Shown here one piece after another: positions 8,141 to 16,183 of a stretch of 64,000 nucleotides of DNA. Origin of the DNA: Caldovatus sediminis (lineage in GTDB: Bacteria > Pseudomonadota > Alphaproteobacteria > Acetobacterales > Acetobacteraceae). Both the position numbers and the translations under genes were made by a program. The notes beneath the pieces are model-generated. The model was given only the letters and a program-made list of their open reading frames with translations. It made no database searches and was not told where the DNA came from. Within the stretch, counting starts at the first letter, position 1. Each line of letters starts with the position of its first letter. The stretch covers positions 275,930 to 339,929 of the forward strand of contig NZ_BMKS01000003.1 of the NCBI RefSeq assembly GCF_014644455.1, in the 5' to 3' direction.

Positions 8141-8911
8141 TCAGTTCCAGCCCCGGCCCCGCCCGACCGGGTCGTCGGGGTCGTTGTCCGTGACGCGGCG
8201 CTCGCGCGCCCGGCTGGCGGCCGCCTCGCCACGCCCACGGCCGACCGGATCGCCGGGATCGGAATCGGTGGCACCGGCGCCGCCCCGGCCGCCACCAGGG
8301 GGATCATCCGGGTCCGAGTCGGAGGCGCCGGTGCTGCGCAGCCCCGACCGGCGCCCACGGCCTGGCGGGTCGTTGGGATCGGCATCGGAGGCGCCGCCAC
8401 CGCCGCGGCCGCGGCCCGGGGGATCGCGGGGATCGGAATCGGACAGGCCGTGGCCGCCACGGCCGCGCCCCGGCGGGTCATCCGGATCGGAATCGGAGGA
8501 GCCCGGACCGCCGCGCCCGCGGCCAGGAGGATCATTCGGATCGGAGTCCGAGACGCTCCCGCCCCGGCCTTGGCCTGGCGGATCATCCGGATCGGCGTCG
8601 GAGACGCCGCCGCGCCGGCCCTGTCGCCCCGCGCCGCCGCGGCCATCGCCCGGCGGATCGTTCGGATCGGCGTCGGTAAGGCCGGAGCCGCACGGTCGGG
8701 ACGGAGTTCCGCCGCGGCCCGCCCCGGGCGGATCGCCAGGGTCCGAGTCGGAGATGCCGGTGCGAGGGCCACCGCCCTTCGGTGCCGCCTCGGAGTTGGC
8801 CTTCGGGCCCTGCGCCGTCGCCCCGGCCGCGGACAGGCCGGCACCGAGCGTCGCGAGGCGCAGGATGAGCAGGCGCCGCGCGAGGCGCGGATCGGGTGGC
8901 GATGCGGGCAT
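8141..8911 (-). CDS. Exported Asp/Gly/Arg repeat protein, ten SDxDPxDPPGxGRGG units
   Basis: A 256-residue protein with a signal peptide (residues 1 to about 33, ending ATAQ). From residue 54 to the C-terminus it is almost only repeats: ten units of (S/T)D(S/A/N)DPxDP(P/V)GxGRG(G), separated by 1-10 variable Gly/Arg/Ser residues. Each unit places two or three Asp next to a Pro-Gly turn and a Gly-Arg-Gly end. This suggests metal binding (Asp-rich turns as in Ca2+-binding repeats) or binding to anionic polymer through the RGR ends. No catalytic domain is present. Only one Cys is visible (RPCGSG). I recognise SDSDP-type repeats as occurring in some proteobacterial exported proteins but know no function. 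Start at 8911 chosen for the signal peptide. Confidence 0.72.
   Translation of the reverse strand: MPASPPDPRLARRLLILRLATLGAGLSAAGATAQGPKANSEAAPKGGGPRTGISDSDPGDPPGAGRGGTPSRPCGSGLTDADPNDPPGDGRGGAGRQGRRGGVSDADPDDPPGQGRGGSVSDSDPNDPPGRGRGGPGSSDSDPDDPPGRGRGGHGLSDSDPRDPPGRGRGGGGASDADPNDPPGRGRRSGLRSTGASDSDPDDPPGGGRGGAGATDSDPGDPVGRGRGEAAASRARERRVTDNDPDDPVGRGRGWN
8144..8752 (-). repeat. Tandem coding repeats of the SDxDPxDPPGxGRGG protein
   Basis: Ten imperfect direct repeats of about 51-78 bases fill this stretch, with recurring words such as GGATCATCCGGATCGGA on the plus strand. Third-position differences between units show the array is old and kept by selection on protein sequence rather than being recently amplified. 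Unit spacing varies with the Gly/Arg linkers. Confidence 0.8.
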
Positions 8912-9029
8912 GGCGCGGGGCGCGGCTCCGAACGAACTGAAAATCATTGTCCAGCGTCGGGCGCGCGCAGACAAGCGCGATGCGAAGGGCGCGCTTGCCT
9001 TAATGTTCGTTTTTTGTTCCTATCGCGCC

Positions 9030-9239
9030 ATGAGCAACGGAACAGCCCGGATCCTCGATCCCGCCATCGCCATCCCGCCGCCACCGCGACAGGCGATTCG
9101 GATCGGCCCAGCGCCGCGCTGCCGCCGGCCGCGACGTTCCGCGCGCGGCGCGATCGAGGAGGCGTTGCTTGCCTTCACGCTCGGCCTGGCCTGCGCCTGG
9201 CTCCTGGTCGAGCTGGCGCTCTGGCTGGGAAGCGGTTGA
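9030..9239 (+). CDS. Possible small single-span membrane protein
   Basis: An open frame of 69 codons with ATG at 9030. The N-terminal half is Pro/Arg-rich and the last 25 residues form one hydrophobic segment (EEALLAFTLGLACAWLLVEL). No ribosome site is visible, but the preceding bases are unusually AT-rich (9000-9025), as expected for a promoter or leader. No homologue recognised. It may be a chance frame, though the clear transmembrane helix at the C-terminus and the fit between two minus-strand genes argue for a real tail-anchored protein. Confidence 0.33.
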   Translation: MSNGTARILDPAIAIPPPPRQAIRIGPAPRCRRPRRSARGAIEEALLAFTLGLACAWLLVELALWLGSG

Positions 9240-9265
9240 GCGGGGCCTCGCGCCGCCGGCCCCGG

Positions 9266-10057
9266 TCAGCCGGCCGACGCGCCGCCTTCCGCGCGCCGCC
9301 CGGCCAGCACCTGGTGCGCGTGGCGCAGCGCCGCCGCCATCTGCGCCGCCGGCACGGCGCCGGAGAACAGCAGGTGCCGGTCCAGGATGAAGCTCGGCAC
9401 GCCGGTGAGGCCGGCGCCGCGCAGGGCATGGTCCTCCGCCAGCACCTCCTCGCGCGCGGCGAAGCCCTCGGCGAAGGCGTCGAGCGTGGCGGCATCGAGC
9501 CCCGCCTCGGCGCCGATCGCGGCGAGGACGGCGCGGTCGCCGATGTCGCGCCCCTCCTGGAAATAGGCGCGGAAGATTCCCTCCACGACGGCGTCCTGGC
9601 GCCCGCTCGGCTCCGCCAGGCGGATCAGCCGGTGCGCCTCGACGGTGCTGGGCGTGCGCGCCATGCGGTCGTGCCGGAACTCCAGCCCGACGGCGCGCCC
9701 GGCCTCCGCCACCTGGGCGTCGAGCTGGCGCGAGCGCTCGAGGCTGCCGAATTTCCGCTCGCGGTAGCGCTGGCGGTCCACGCCTTCCGGCGGCATGCCG
9801 GGGTTGAGCTGGAAGGGGCGCCAGCGGACCGCGAAGCGCAGGCCGTCGCGGGCGGCGAGCTCCTCCAGCGCGGCGGCGATCTGGCGCTTGCCGATCCAGC
9901 ACCAGGGGCAGATGGCGTCGGAGACGACATCGAGCTGGCCCGCGGCGTGGGTGCCCCCGGCCGGGCGCACGCTGGCGGCGGCTTCGGGCCCGCAGCCTTC
10001 GGGGGTGCACGCGGCGCCCGTCGCGGCGTCCCCGGCGATCCGGTCGTGCTCGGCCAT
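9266..10057 (-). CDS. DsbA-family oxidoreductase (FrnE type) with CPWC motif
   Basis: A 263-residue thioredoxin-fold protein of the FrnE/2-hydroxychromene-carboxylate-isomerase-like DsbA branch. The redox motif is C50-P-W-C53 in SDAICPWCWIGK, and the cis-Pro loop is GVPSFILDRHLLFSGA near the C-terminus. The all-helical insert between them is typical. AGGAGGAG stands about 8 bases before the start at 10057. There is no signal peptide. Instead a 40-residue N-terminal tail carries an extra Cys pair (C17, C22 in ACTPEGCGP). The protein is probably cytosolic and may act in thiol stress or on a small-molecule substrate. Stands alone between a small ORF and the LIV operon. Confidence 0.87.
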   Translation of the reverse strand: MAEHDRIAGDAATGAACTPEGCGPEAAASVRPAGGTHAAGQLDVVSDAICPWCWIGKRQIAAALEELAARDGLRFAVRWRPFQLNPGMPPEGVDRQRYRERKFGSLERSRQLDAQVAEAGRAVGLEFRHDRMARTPSTVEAHRLIRLAEPSGRQDAVVEGIFRAYFQEGRDIGDRAVLAAIGAEAGLDAATLDAFAEGFAAREEVLAEDHALRGAGLTGVPSFILDRHLLFSGAVPAAQMAAALRHAHQVLAGRRAEGGASAG

Positions 10058-10199
10058 CGGCGAATCTCCTCCTGCTCCGGAGAGGGTGGGGGCGCCGGAA
10101 GGGCGGCGCCAGAGGCAAAAGCCGTACTGCCCGGCTTCGCGCACAGGCGGCGGGCCGCGTCGGCGCCCCTGGCGTCGCCGGCGACCGATGCCGCCGGCA

Positions 10200-10928
10200 T
10201 CAGACGGCGAGGTAGCGCGCCCGCAGCGCCTCCTCGGCCAGCAGCGTGGCGAGCGGACCCGCCCAGCGGATCGCGCCGGTCTCCAGGATCAGCGCCCGGT
10301 CGCCGACCGCGGCGGCGAGGCGCAGGTTCTGCTCCGACACCAGGATGCCGAGACCCTCCGCCCGCAGCGCCCGCACCGCCTCGGCCAGCCGCTCCACCAC
10401 CACCGGCGCCAGCCCCTCGGAGGGCTCGTCGAGCAGCAGCAGGCGCGGATTGCCCGCCAGCGTCCGGGCGATGGCGAGCATCTGCTGCTCGCCGCCGCTC
10501 ATCCGTCCCGCCGGGCGGTCGCGCAGCGCGGCGAGGGCAGGGAACAGCGCGAACAGGCGCTCCTCCGTCCAGCCGCGCTGCCCGGCCGGGGCCGGACGCA
10601 TCCCGACCGCGAGATTCTCGCGCACCGTGAGCCCGGCGAAGATGCGCCGCTCCTCCGGCACGTAGCCGAGCCCGGCGCGGGCGATGCGGAAGGGCGGCTG
10701 GCCGGCGAGATCGCGCCCCTCGAGGCGCACGCGCCCGGCGGCGGGCGGCACCAGCCCCATGATCGCCTTGAGCGTCGTGCTCTTGCCCGCGCCGTTGCGG
10801 CCGAGGAGGACCACCACCTCGCCGCGCGCGACGTGGAAGGTGAGCCCCGCCAGGATGCGGGCGCGGCCGTAGCGCGCCTCCAGCCCCTCCACCGCCAGCA
10901 GAGGGGGCGCCGCGGCAGGCCCGGTCAC
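10200..10928 (-). CDS. livF: LIV-type ABC transporter ATP-binding protein LivF
   Basis: A 242-residue ABC ATPase with Walker A GRNGAGKST, signature SGGEQQMLAIAR, Walker B LLLLDEPSEGL and the short Q-loop spacing of LivF (GYVPEERRIFAGLTVRENL). With LivG it powers the inner-membrane permease for amino-acid-like solutes. The start is a GTG at 10928 whose last bases form the TGA of livG (GTGA overlap), so its translation is coupled to livG. Last gene of a minus-strand operon: receptor, livHM fusion, livG, livF. Confidence 0.93.
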   Translation of the reverse strand: MTGPAAAPPLLAVEGLEARYGRARILAGLTFHVARGEVVVLLGRNGAGKSTTLKAIMGLVPPAAGRVRLEGRDLAGQPPFRIARAGLGYVPEERRIFAGLTVRENLAVGMRPAPAGQRGWTEERLFALFPALAALRDRPAGRMSGGEQQMLAIARTLAGNPRLLLLDEPSEGLAPVVVERLAEAVRALRAEGLGILVSEQNLRLAAAVGDRALILETGAIRWAGPLATLLAEEALRARYLAV

Positions 10929-11692
10929 ACCGAGATCCACCCGAGATAGGCGGCGCGCACGCGCGGGTCGGCGCGCACCGCCTCCGGCGTCCCCTCCGCC
11001 AGCACCCGGCCGCGGTCGAGCACCACCACGCGATCGGCATGGCCGAACACCACGTCCATGTCGTGCTCGGTGAACAGCACGGCGATGCCGGACTCGCGCG
11101 CGAGGCGGACGACCAGGGCCATCAGCGCGCCGCGTTCGGCCGGGGCCATGCCGGCGGTCGGCTCGTCCATCAGCAGCAGGCGCGGCGCGCCGGCGAGCGC
11201 GATGGCGAGCTCGACCCGCTTGAGGTCGCCGTAGGCGAGCACGCCGCAGGCCCGCTCCGCCTGCTCCGCCATGCCGACGCGCGCGAGCAGCGCCTCGGCC
11301 TCCCGGCGCATCCGCTCGCGCGCCGGGCGCCACAGGCCGAACAGGCGCCGGGCGTGCGAGAGCAGCGCCATCTGCACGTTCTCGCGCACGGTCATCGAGC
11401 CGAAGGTCGCGGTGATCTGGAAGGTGCGCCCGACCCCGGCGCGGAAGACGCGCGGCGGCGGCAGGCCCGTGATGTCGGCGCCGGCGAGGCGCACCGTGCC
11501 GGCCTCCGGGCGGAGCTGGCCGCCGATCAGGTTGAAGCAGGTGGTCTTGCCGGCGCCGTTCGGGCCGATCAGGGCGAGCAGCTCGCCCGCCCGCACGGCG
11601 AGCGAGACGCCGTCCACCGCCCGCACCCCGCCGAAGCTGCGCACCAGGCCGCGCGCCTCGAGAACGGGAGGCGTGGCCGCCGCCACGCTCAT
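10925..11692 (-). CDS. livG: LIV-type ABC transporter ATP-binding protein LivG
   Basis: A 255-residue ABC ATPase with Walker A GPNGAGKTTCFNLIGG and the LivG-type GVGRTFQITATFGSMTVREN stretch. Walker B is LLLMDEPTAGMAP and the H-loop is LFTEHDMDVVF. The C-terminal EGTPEAVRADPRVRAAYLG tail is characteristic of LivG. The signature is degenerate: VLAYGDLKRVELA has AYGDLK where many ATPases have SGGQ, which is normal for LivG/BraF. The ATG at 11692 overlaps the permease stop (ATGA), indicating coupled translation. Confidence 0.94.
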   Translation of the reverse strand: MSVAAATPPVLEARGLVRSFGGVRAVDGVSLAVRAGELLALIGPNGAGKTTCFNLIGGQLRPEAGTVRLAGADITGLPPPRVFRAGVGRTFQITATFGSMTVRENVQMALLSHARRLFGLWRPARERMRREAEALLARVGMAEQAERACGVLAYGDLKRVELAIALAGAPRLLLMDEPTAGMAPAERGALMALVVRLARESGIAVLFTEHDMDVVFGHADRVVVLDRGRVLAEGTPEAVRADPRVRAAYLGWISV

Positions 11693-13563
11693 GGCCGCGC
11701 GGCGGCCATGCGCGCCTCCCACCGCCGCCGCGCCGCGCCGGCGAGGCCCTCGGGGAAGAACAGCACCAGCGCCACGATGGCGAGGCCGAGCACCAGGCGC
11801 CAGTGCCCGGTCGCGCGCACGAGCTGCTCCGACAGCCCGGCGTAGGCGAGGGCGCCCCAGATCGGCCCGGTCACGGTCTGCACCCCGCCGAGCAGCACCA
11901 TCAGCAGCGCGTCCACGCTGCGCGGGATGGCGAGCAGGGTGGGGAAGACGCTGCCCTTGCCGTAGGCGAAGAGCGCGCCGGCGATGCCCGCCATGGCGGC
12001 GGCGAGGGCGAAGGCGAGCCAGCGGACCGGCACCGCGGGAATGCCGATCGCCGCCGCCCGCGGCCCGCTGTCCCGCAGGGCGCGCAGCGCGTAGCCGAAG
12101 GGCGCGTGCACCGCGCGCAGCAGCAGGAAGCCGGCGCCGGCGCAGAGGGCGAGGACGAGATAGGTGAAGACCAGCCGGTCGCGCGCCCAGGGATCGGGCC
12201 AGACGCCGAGGATGCCGTTGTCGCCGCCCGTGACCTCGACCCACTGGAAGGCGACCGACCAGGCGATCTGCGCGAAGGCGAGGGTGAGCATCGCCGAATA
12301 GACCCCGGAGAGCCGCACGCAGAACCAGCCGAAGCCGAGCCCCGCGAGGCCCGCCGCGATCGGGGCGAGGGCGATGCCGGCGGCCATCGGCGCCGCGAGG
12401 TGGTGGGCCAGCAGCGCCGCCGCATAGGCGCCGATGCCGAAATAGGCGGCGTGGCCGAAGCTCGCCATGCCGCCGGGGCCCATGAGGAGGTGGAGGCTCG
12501 TGGCGAACAGGACGAACACGGCGAGGTCGGCGAGGACGCTCAGCGCGTAGTCGCCGAGAAAGGGCGGCAGGGCGAAGGCGAGAGCGAGGGCCGCGAGGCC
12601 GAGCCGGCGCACCGGGGCGGGGGCGGGGCGGACCACCGGCTCGGCCGCGCCGGCGGCGGCGGGCGCGGCCCCGGCCGGGGCGGCGCCGAGCAGGCCGTGC
12701 GGGCGCAGCACCAGCACCACCGCCATCACCAGGAAGACCAGCACCAGGGTGATGCGCGGAAAGATGAGTATGCCGAAGGCGTGCAGCTCGCCGATCAGCA
12801 GCGCGGCGAGGAAGGCGCCGCCGAGCGAGCCGAGCCCGCCCACCACCACGACCACGAAGGCCTCGACGATCACCGCCAGGTCCATGTGCAGGTTCACCGA
12901 TTCGCGCGGCAGCTGCAGCGCGCCGGCGAGGCCGGCGAGGGCGGCGCCGAGGAAGAACACGCCGGTGAACAGCGCCCGCTGGTCCACGCCGAGCGCGCCG
13001 ACCATCTCGCGGTCCTCGGTCGCGGCGCGGACCAGCACGCCGAAGCGGGTGCGGTGGAACAGCAGCCAGAGCAGGCCGAGCACCACCGGGCCGAGCGCGA
13101 TCAGGAACAGCTCGTAGCGGGGGAAGCGCAGGCCGAGCAGCGGCAGCTCCGCCGCGCCGCGCAGGCCCGGCGCGCGCGGGCCGAGCAGGTCCTGCGGCCC
13201 CCAGATCCAGAGCGCCAGGTCCTGCACGATCAGCACCACCCCGAAGGTCGCGAGCAGCGGGAACAGCTCCGGCGCCCGATAGAGCCGGCGCAGCAGCAGC
13301 ACCTCGATCACCACGCCGACCAGCCCGACGGCGAGCGCGGCGAGCAGGACCCCGCCCCAGAAGCCGAGCGGCCCCGGCGCGCCGTCCCCGGCGAGGCGCG
13401 TCACCAGCGTCCAGCCGATGTAGGCGCCGAGCATGTAGAGGCTGCCATGGGCGAAATTGACGATGCGGCTGACGCCGAAGATCACCGTCAGGCCCGAGGC
13501 GACCAGGAACAGCGAGGAGGCGCTGGCGAGGCCGTTCAGCGCCTGGAGGATCAGCGCGTCCAT
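11689..13563 (-). CDS. Fused LivH-LivM branched-chain-amino-acid-type permease
   Basis: A 624-residue inner-membrane protein that joins the two normally separate LIV permeases. Residues 1 to about 290 are LivH-like: FGVSRIVNFAHGSLYMLGAY near the N-terminus, then GLGSLGGAFLAALLIGELHAFG. A Pro/Ala-rich linker (about 295-325) follows. Residues 330-624 are LivM-like: MGPGGMASFGHAAYFGIGAYAAAL, SGVYSAMLTLAFAQIAW, ALRDSGPRAAAIGI and GGVQTVTGPIWGAL. Each half carries its own EAA-like cytoplasmic loop. Such fusions fix 1:1 stoichiometry. Substrate unknown. The adjacent receptor, 121 bases upstream, and the downstream ATPases make a full importer. Confidence 0.93.
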   Translation of the reverse strand: MDALILQALNGLASASSLFLVASGLTVIFGVSRIVNFAHGSLYMLGAYIGWTLVTRLAGDGAPGPLGFWGGVLLAALAVGLVGVVIEVLLLRRLYRAPELFPLLATFGVVLIVQDLALWIWGPQDLLGPRAPGLRGAAELPLLGLRFPRYELFLIALGPVVLGLLWLLFHRTRFGVLVRAATEDREMVGALGVDQRALFTGVFFLGAALAGLAGALQLPRESVNLHMDLAVIVEAFVVVVVGGLGSLGGAFLAALLIGELHAFGILIFPRITLVLVFLVMAVVLVLRPHGLLGAAPAGAAPAAAGAAEPVVRPAPAPVRRLGLAALALAFALPPFLGDYALSVLADLAVFVLFATSLHLLMGPGGMASFGHAAYFGIGAYAAALLAHHLAAPMAAGIALAPIAAGLAGLGFGWFCVRLSGVYSAMLTLAFAQIAWSVAFQWVEVTGGDNGILGVWPDPWARDRLVFTYLVLALCAGAGFLLLRAVHAPFGYALRALRDSGPRAAAIGIPAVPVRWLAFALAAAMAGIAGALFAYGKGSVFPTLLAIPRSVDALLMVLLGGVQTVTGPIWGALAYAGLSEQLVRATGHWRLVLGLAIVALVLFFPEGLAGAARRRWEARMAAARP

Positions 13564-13684
13564 GCGGCGGGAGTGGGGCGCCGTAGCCGGGTGCCGCGGC
13601 GCGCGCCGCCCGGCGGCGTTCGCGGTCCCCGTCGCAGGCTCGCGGGAGCAGGGCGAGGCCCGGCCGCCGGCGGGGGCAGGGGGC

Positions 13685-14956
13685 TCACGAGGCCGATTGC
13701 GGCCGCATCTGGCGCACCGCCTCGTCCGGCGGCAGGTACTTCGCGCCGTCGGCGTAGCGCCAGTCCACCATCACGCCCCGCCCGTCGCGCAGCGCCGTCT
13801 TGCCGACGAAGGCGCCGAGCGTGGACTGGTGGTCTATGGCGCGGAACTCCACCTCGGCGGTGCCGAACACGGTGGGGAAGCGCAGGCCGCGCATCGCCTC
13901 GATCATCGCGTCGGTCCCGGTCGCCCCGCCGGTCCTGCGCAGCATCGTCGCGATGGCGGTGACGGTGTCGTAGCCGACCACGCTGCCGCAGCGCGGCTCC
14001 TCGTTGAAGCGCCGGCGATAGGCCTCGCGGAAGGCGTTGTGCCGCGGGTTGTCGAGGTCGGCGTAGGGGTAGCCGGTGACGATCCAGCCCTCCGGCGCCT
14101 CGTCGCCGAGCGGCAGCAGGTATTCCGGCTCGCCGGTCAGCAGCGAGACGACGTGGCGGCGCTCGAACAGGCCGCGGGTGTTGCCCTGGCGGACGAAGTT
14201 GGTGAGGTCCTGGGCGAAGGTGACGTTGAAGATCGCCTCCGGCCTGGCCCCGGCCAGCGCCTGCACCGTCGCGCCGGCGTCGATCCGGCCGAGGGCGGGG
14301 AACTGTTCGGCGACGAACTGCACATCCGGCCTGGCGCGGGTGAGCAGCTCCTTGAACCAGCGCGCGGCGCTCTGCCCGTACTCGTAATTCGGGGCGACGA
14401 TCGCCCAGCGCCGGGCAGGCAGCTTCGCCGCCTCCTCCACCAGCATCGCCGACTGCATGTAGGTGGAGGGGCGGAGCCGGAAGGTGAAGCGGTTGCCGCG
14501 CGACCAGACCAGCGCGTCGGTCAGCGGCTCCGAGGCGACGAACAGCCGCCGGTGCTGGTTGGCGAAGTCGGAGATGGCGAGCCCGACATTGGAGAGGAAG
14601 GCCCCGGCCAGCAGGTGGACCCGCTCGACGTTCACCAGCTCCCCGGCGTGGCGCACCGCGTCCTCGGGCCGTCCGGCGTCGTCGCGGAACACGGTCTCGA
14701 GCGGGCGGCCATGGATGCCGCCCTGCGCGTTGACCTCGTCCTGGGCAAGCAGCCAGGCGTTGCGGTAGGGGTGCAGGAAGGCGGGGATGGCGGTGTAGCT
14801 GTTGATCTCGCCGATGCGGATCGGTCCCGCCGCGCCGTTCCCGCCGCCATGCGCCGGCTGCTGGGCGAGCACGAGGGCGGGCGCGGCGAGCGTGGCAGCC
14901 GCCGCGGCGGCGGTCTGGCGCAACAGCGAGCGGCGCGCGTGCAGCCCGGTCGTCAT
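13685..14956 (-). CDS. LIV-type periplasmic receptor (Peripla_BP_6)
   Basis: A 423-residue exported receptor, first gene of the operon. N-terminal signal with Arg pair (LHARRSLLRQTAAAAAA..LVLAQ) of about 32 residues. The Peripla_BP_6/AmiC-like fold is indicated by IRIGEINSYTAIPAFLHPYRNAWLLAQDEVNAQGGI. A V/ANVERVHLLAGAFLSNVGLAIS block follows, then WAIVAPNYEYGQSAARWFKE and a GYDTVTAIATMLRRTGG helix. AAAGGAG is 7 bases before the ATG at 14956. Receptors of this type bind branched-chain amino acids, amides, aromatic acids or urea, so ligand specificity is open. Confidence 0.92.
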   Translation of the reverse strand: MTTGLHARRSLLRQTAAAAAATLAAPALVLAQQPAHGGGNGAAGPIRIGEINSYTAIPAFLHPYRNAWLLAQDEVNAQGGIHGRPLETVFRDDAGRPEDAVRHAGELVNVERVHLLAGAFLSNVGLAISDFANQHRRLFVASEPLTDALVWSRGNRFTFRLRPSTYMQSAMLVEEAAKLPARRWAIVAPNYEYGQSAARWFKELLTRARPDVQFVAEQFPALGRIDAGATVQALAGARPEAIFNVTFAQDLTNFVRQGNTRGLFERRHVVSLLTGEPEYLLPLGDEAPEGWIVTGYPYADLDNPRHNAFREAYRRRFNEEPRCGSVVGYDTVTAIATMLRRTGGATGTDAMIEAMRGLRFPTVFGTAEVEFRAIDHQSTLGAFVGKTALRDGRGVMVDWRYADGAKYLPPDEAVRQMRPQSAS

Positions 14957-15343
14957 TCTTGTCGCTCCTTTCCGGCGGGCCGCGGCGGGGAGAGCCCGAC
15001 TCTCCTCGGCTGCGGGTCCTCGGCCTGCGGGTGATCTGGCCCATGCGCGCGCGGCGGGAAGCCGCCGCAGCCAGGGAGGGAGGAAGGAAAATACGGATCG
15101 ACTGGCGCCGCAAGCCGGGCCCGCGCAAGGTCGCGTGCGGCTCGTTCGCCCCCTGCCGGGCGCGCGGATCGGCAGGATCGGACGGCTGACCGACCGTGCA
15201 GGGAGCCGCGACGCCACCGATGGCGAGGCGCGATGCCGGGCCGGCGCGCGGAATGCCGGATGCCCGCCGCCGGGCGGCGGTCCTGGCCGCGACGGACGGC
15301 CCGGCCCGGCAGGGGATCGCGGCACCGGGCGAGGGCCTGTCCG
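14957..15343. other. Intergenic region upstream of the LIV receptor operon
   Basis: 387 bases between the LIV receptor start and the mazG stop, both on the minus strand. No gene is credible. It should hold the operon promoter. An AT-richer patch around 15085-15100 (GGAAGGAAAATACGGATCG on the plus strand) is the only compositional break, and no clear -35/-10 pair was found. Confidence 0.5.
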
Positions 15344-16183
15344 TCACCGCCCGTCGCGTTCCGCGGATTTCACGGCCTGCCAATGGGCCTCCATCGCCTC
15401 CAGCGTGGCGTCGGCCGGGGCGAGTCCGGCCGCGGCGAGGGCCTGCTCCACCGCGCTGAAGCGCCGCTCGAACTTGGCGTTCGCCGCGCGCAGGCAGTCC
15501 TCCGGGTCAAGGTCGAGTTTCCGCGCCAGGTTCGCCAGTACGAAGAGCAGGTCGCCCACCTCGTCGGCCAGCCGGGCGCGGTCGGGCGCGGGCTGGCCGG
15601 GGCGCAGCTCGGCGCGCAGTTCGGCCGCCTCCTCCTCGAGCTTGTCGAGGACGGAGAGGGCGTCGGGCCAGTCGAAGCCGACCCGCGCGGCGCGGCGGGT
15701 GAGCTTGGCGGCGCGAGTGAGGGCGGGGAGGGCGACGGGCACGCCGGCAAGGGTGCCGGTCTCGGCCCGGGCGGCGCGCTCGGCGGCCTTCTGGGCCTCC
15801 CAGGCGAGGCTCTGTTCCTCGGCCGTTCTCGCTTCGTCCTCGCCGAAGACGTGCGGGTGGCGCCTGACCATCTTCCTAGCAATGTGGTCCGCGACGGCGG
15901 CGAAGCCGAACTGACCGGATTCCCAGGCCATTTGTGCGTGATAGACGACCTGGAAGAGCAGGTCGCCGAGCTCGTCCTCGAGCGCCGCCCAGTCGGGGCC
16001 GCCGTCATCACCATGGCGAATGGCGGCTTCGACTTCGTAGGCCTCTTCAATGGTGTAGGGCGCGATGCTCGCGAAGTCCTGCATCCGGTCCCAGGGGCAG
16101 CCGGCGACCGGGTCGCGCAGCCGGGCCATCACCTGGAGCAGGCGCTCGAGCGCCGTCGCCGCGGATTCCTCCGACGGAGGCAT
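15344..16183 (-). CDS. mazG: Nucleoside triphosphate pyrophosphohydrolase MazG
   Basis: Hydrolyses (d)NTPs to monophosphates plus pyrophosphate in the cytosol, clearing aberrant nucleotides and in E. coli affecting ppGpp. The 279-residue product has the full-length two-domain form. The N-domain carries CPWDRMQ, EEAYEVEAAI (EExxE) and EDELGDLLFQVVYHAQMA (ExxxD). The C-domain carries EEEAAELRAEL and ADEVGDLLFVLANLARKL, so both metal sites are intact. AAGGAG sits about 7 bases before the ATG at 16183. Downstream of dnaE on the same strand after a 336-base gap that holds a candidate promoter. Confidence 0.94.
   Translation of the reverse strand: MPPSEESAATALERLLQVMARLRDPVAGCPWDRMQDFASIAPYTIEEAYEVEAAIRHGDDGGPDWAALEDELGDLLFQVVYHAQMAWESGQFGFAAVADHIARKMVRRHPHVFGEDEARTAEEQSLAWEAQKAAERAARAETGTLAGVPVALPALTRAAKLTRRAARVGFDWPDALSVLDKLEEEAAELRAELRPGQPAPDRARLADEVGDLLFVLANLARKLDLDPEDCLRAANAKFERRFSAVEQALAAAGLAPADATLEAMEAHWQAVKSAERDGR

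Noticed and set aside
8144-8752. Regular repeats that could suggest a CRISPR array
   Set aside because: Repeats are imperfect, vary in length, lie in frame within a signal-peptide-bearing gene, and have no unique spacers of constant length or cas genes nearby.
7962-9239. A 425-codon plus-strand frame across the repeat protein gene
   Set aside because: It reads as Pro/Arg/Ser repeats mirrored from the minus-strand repeats. Only its last 69 codons, past the repeat gene, could be a separate small protein.
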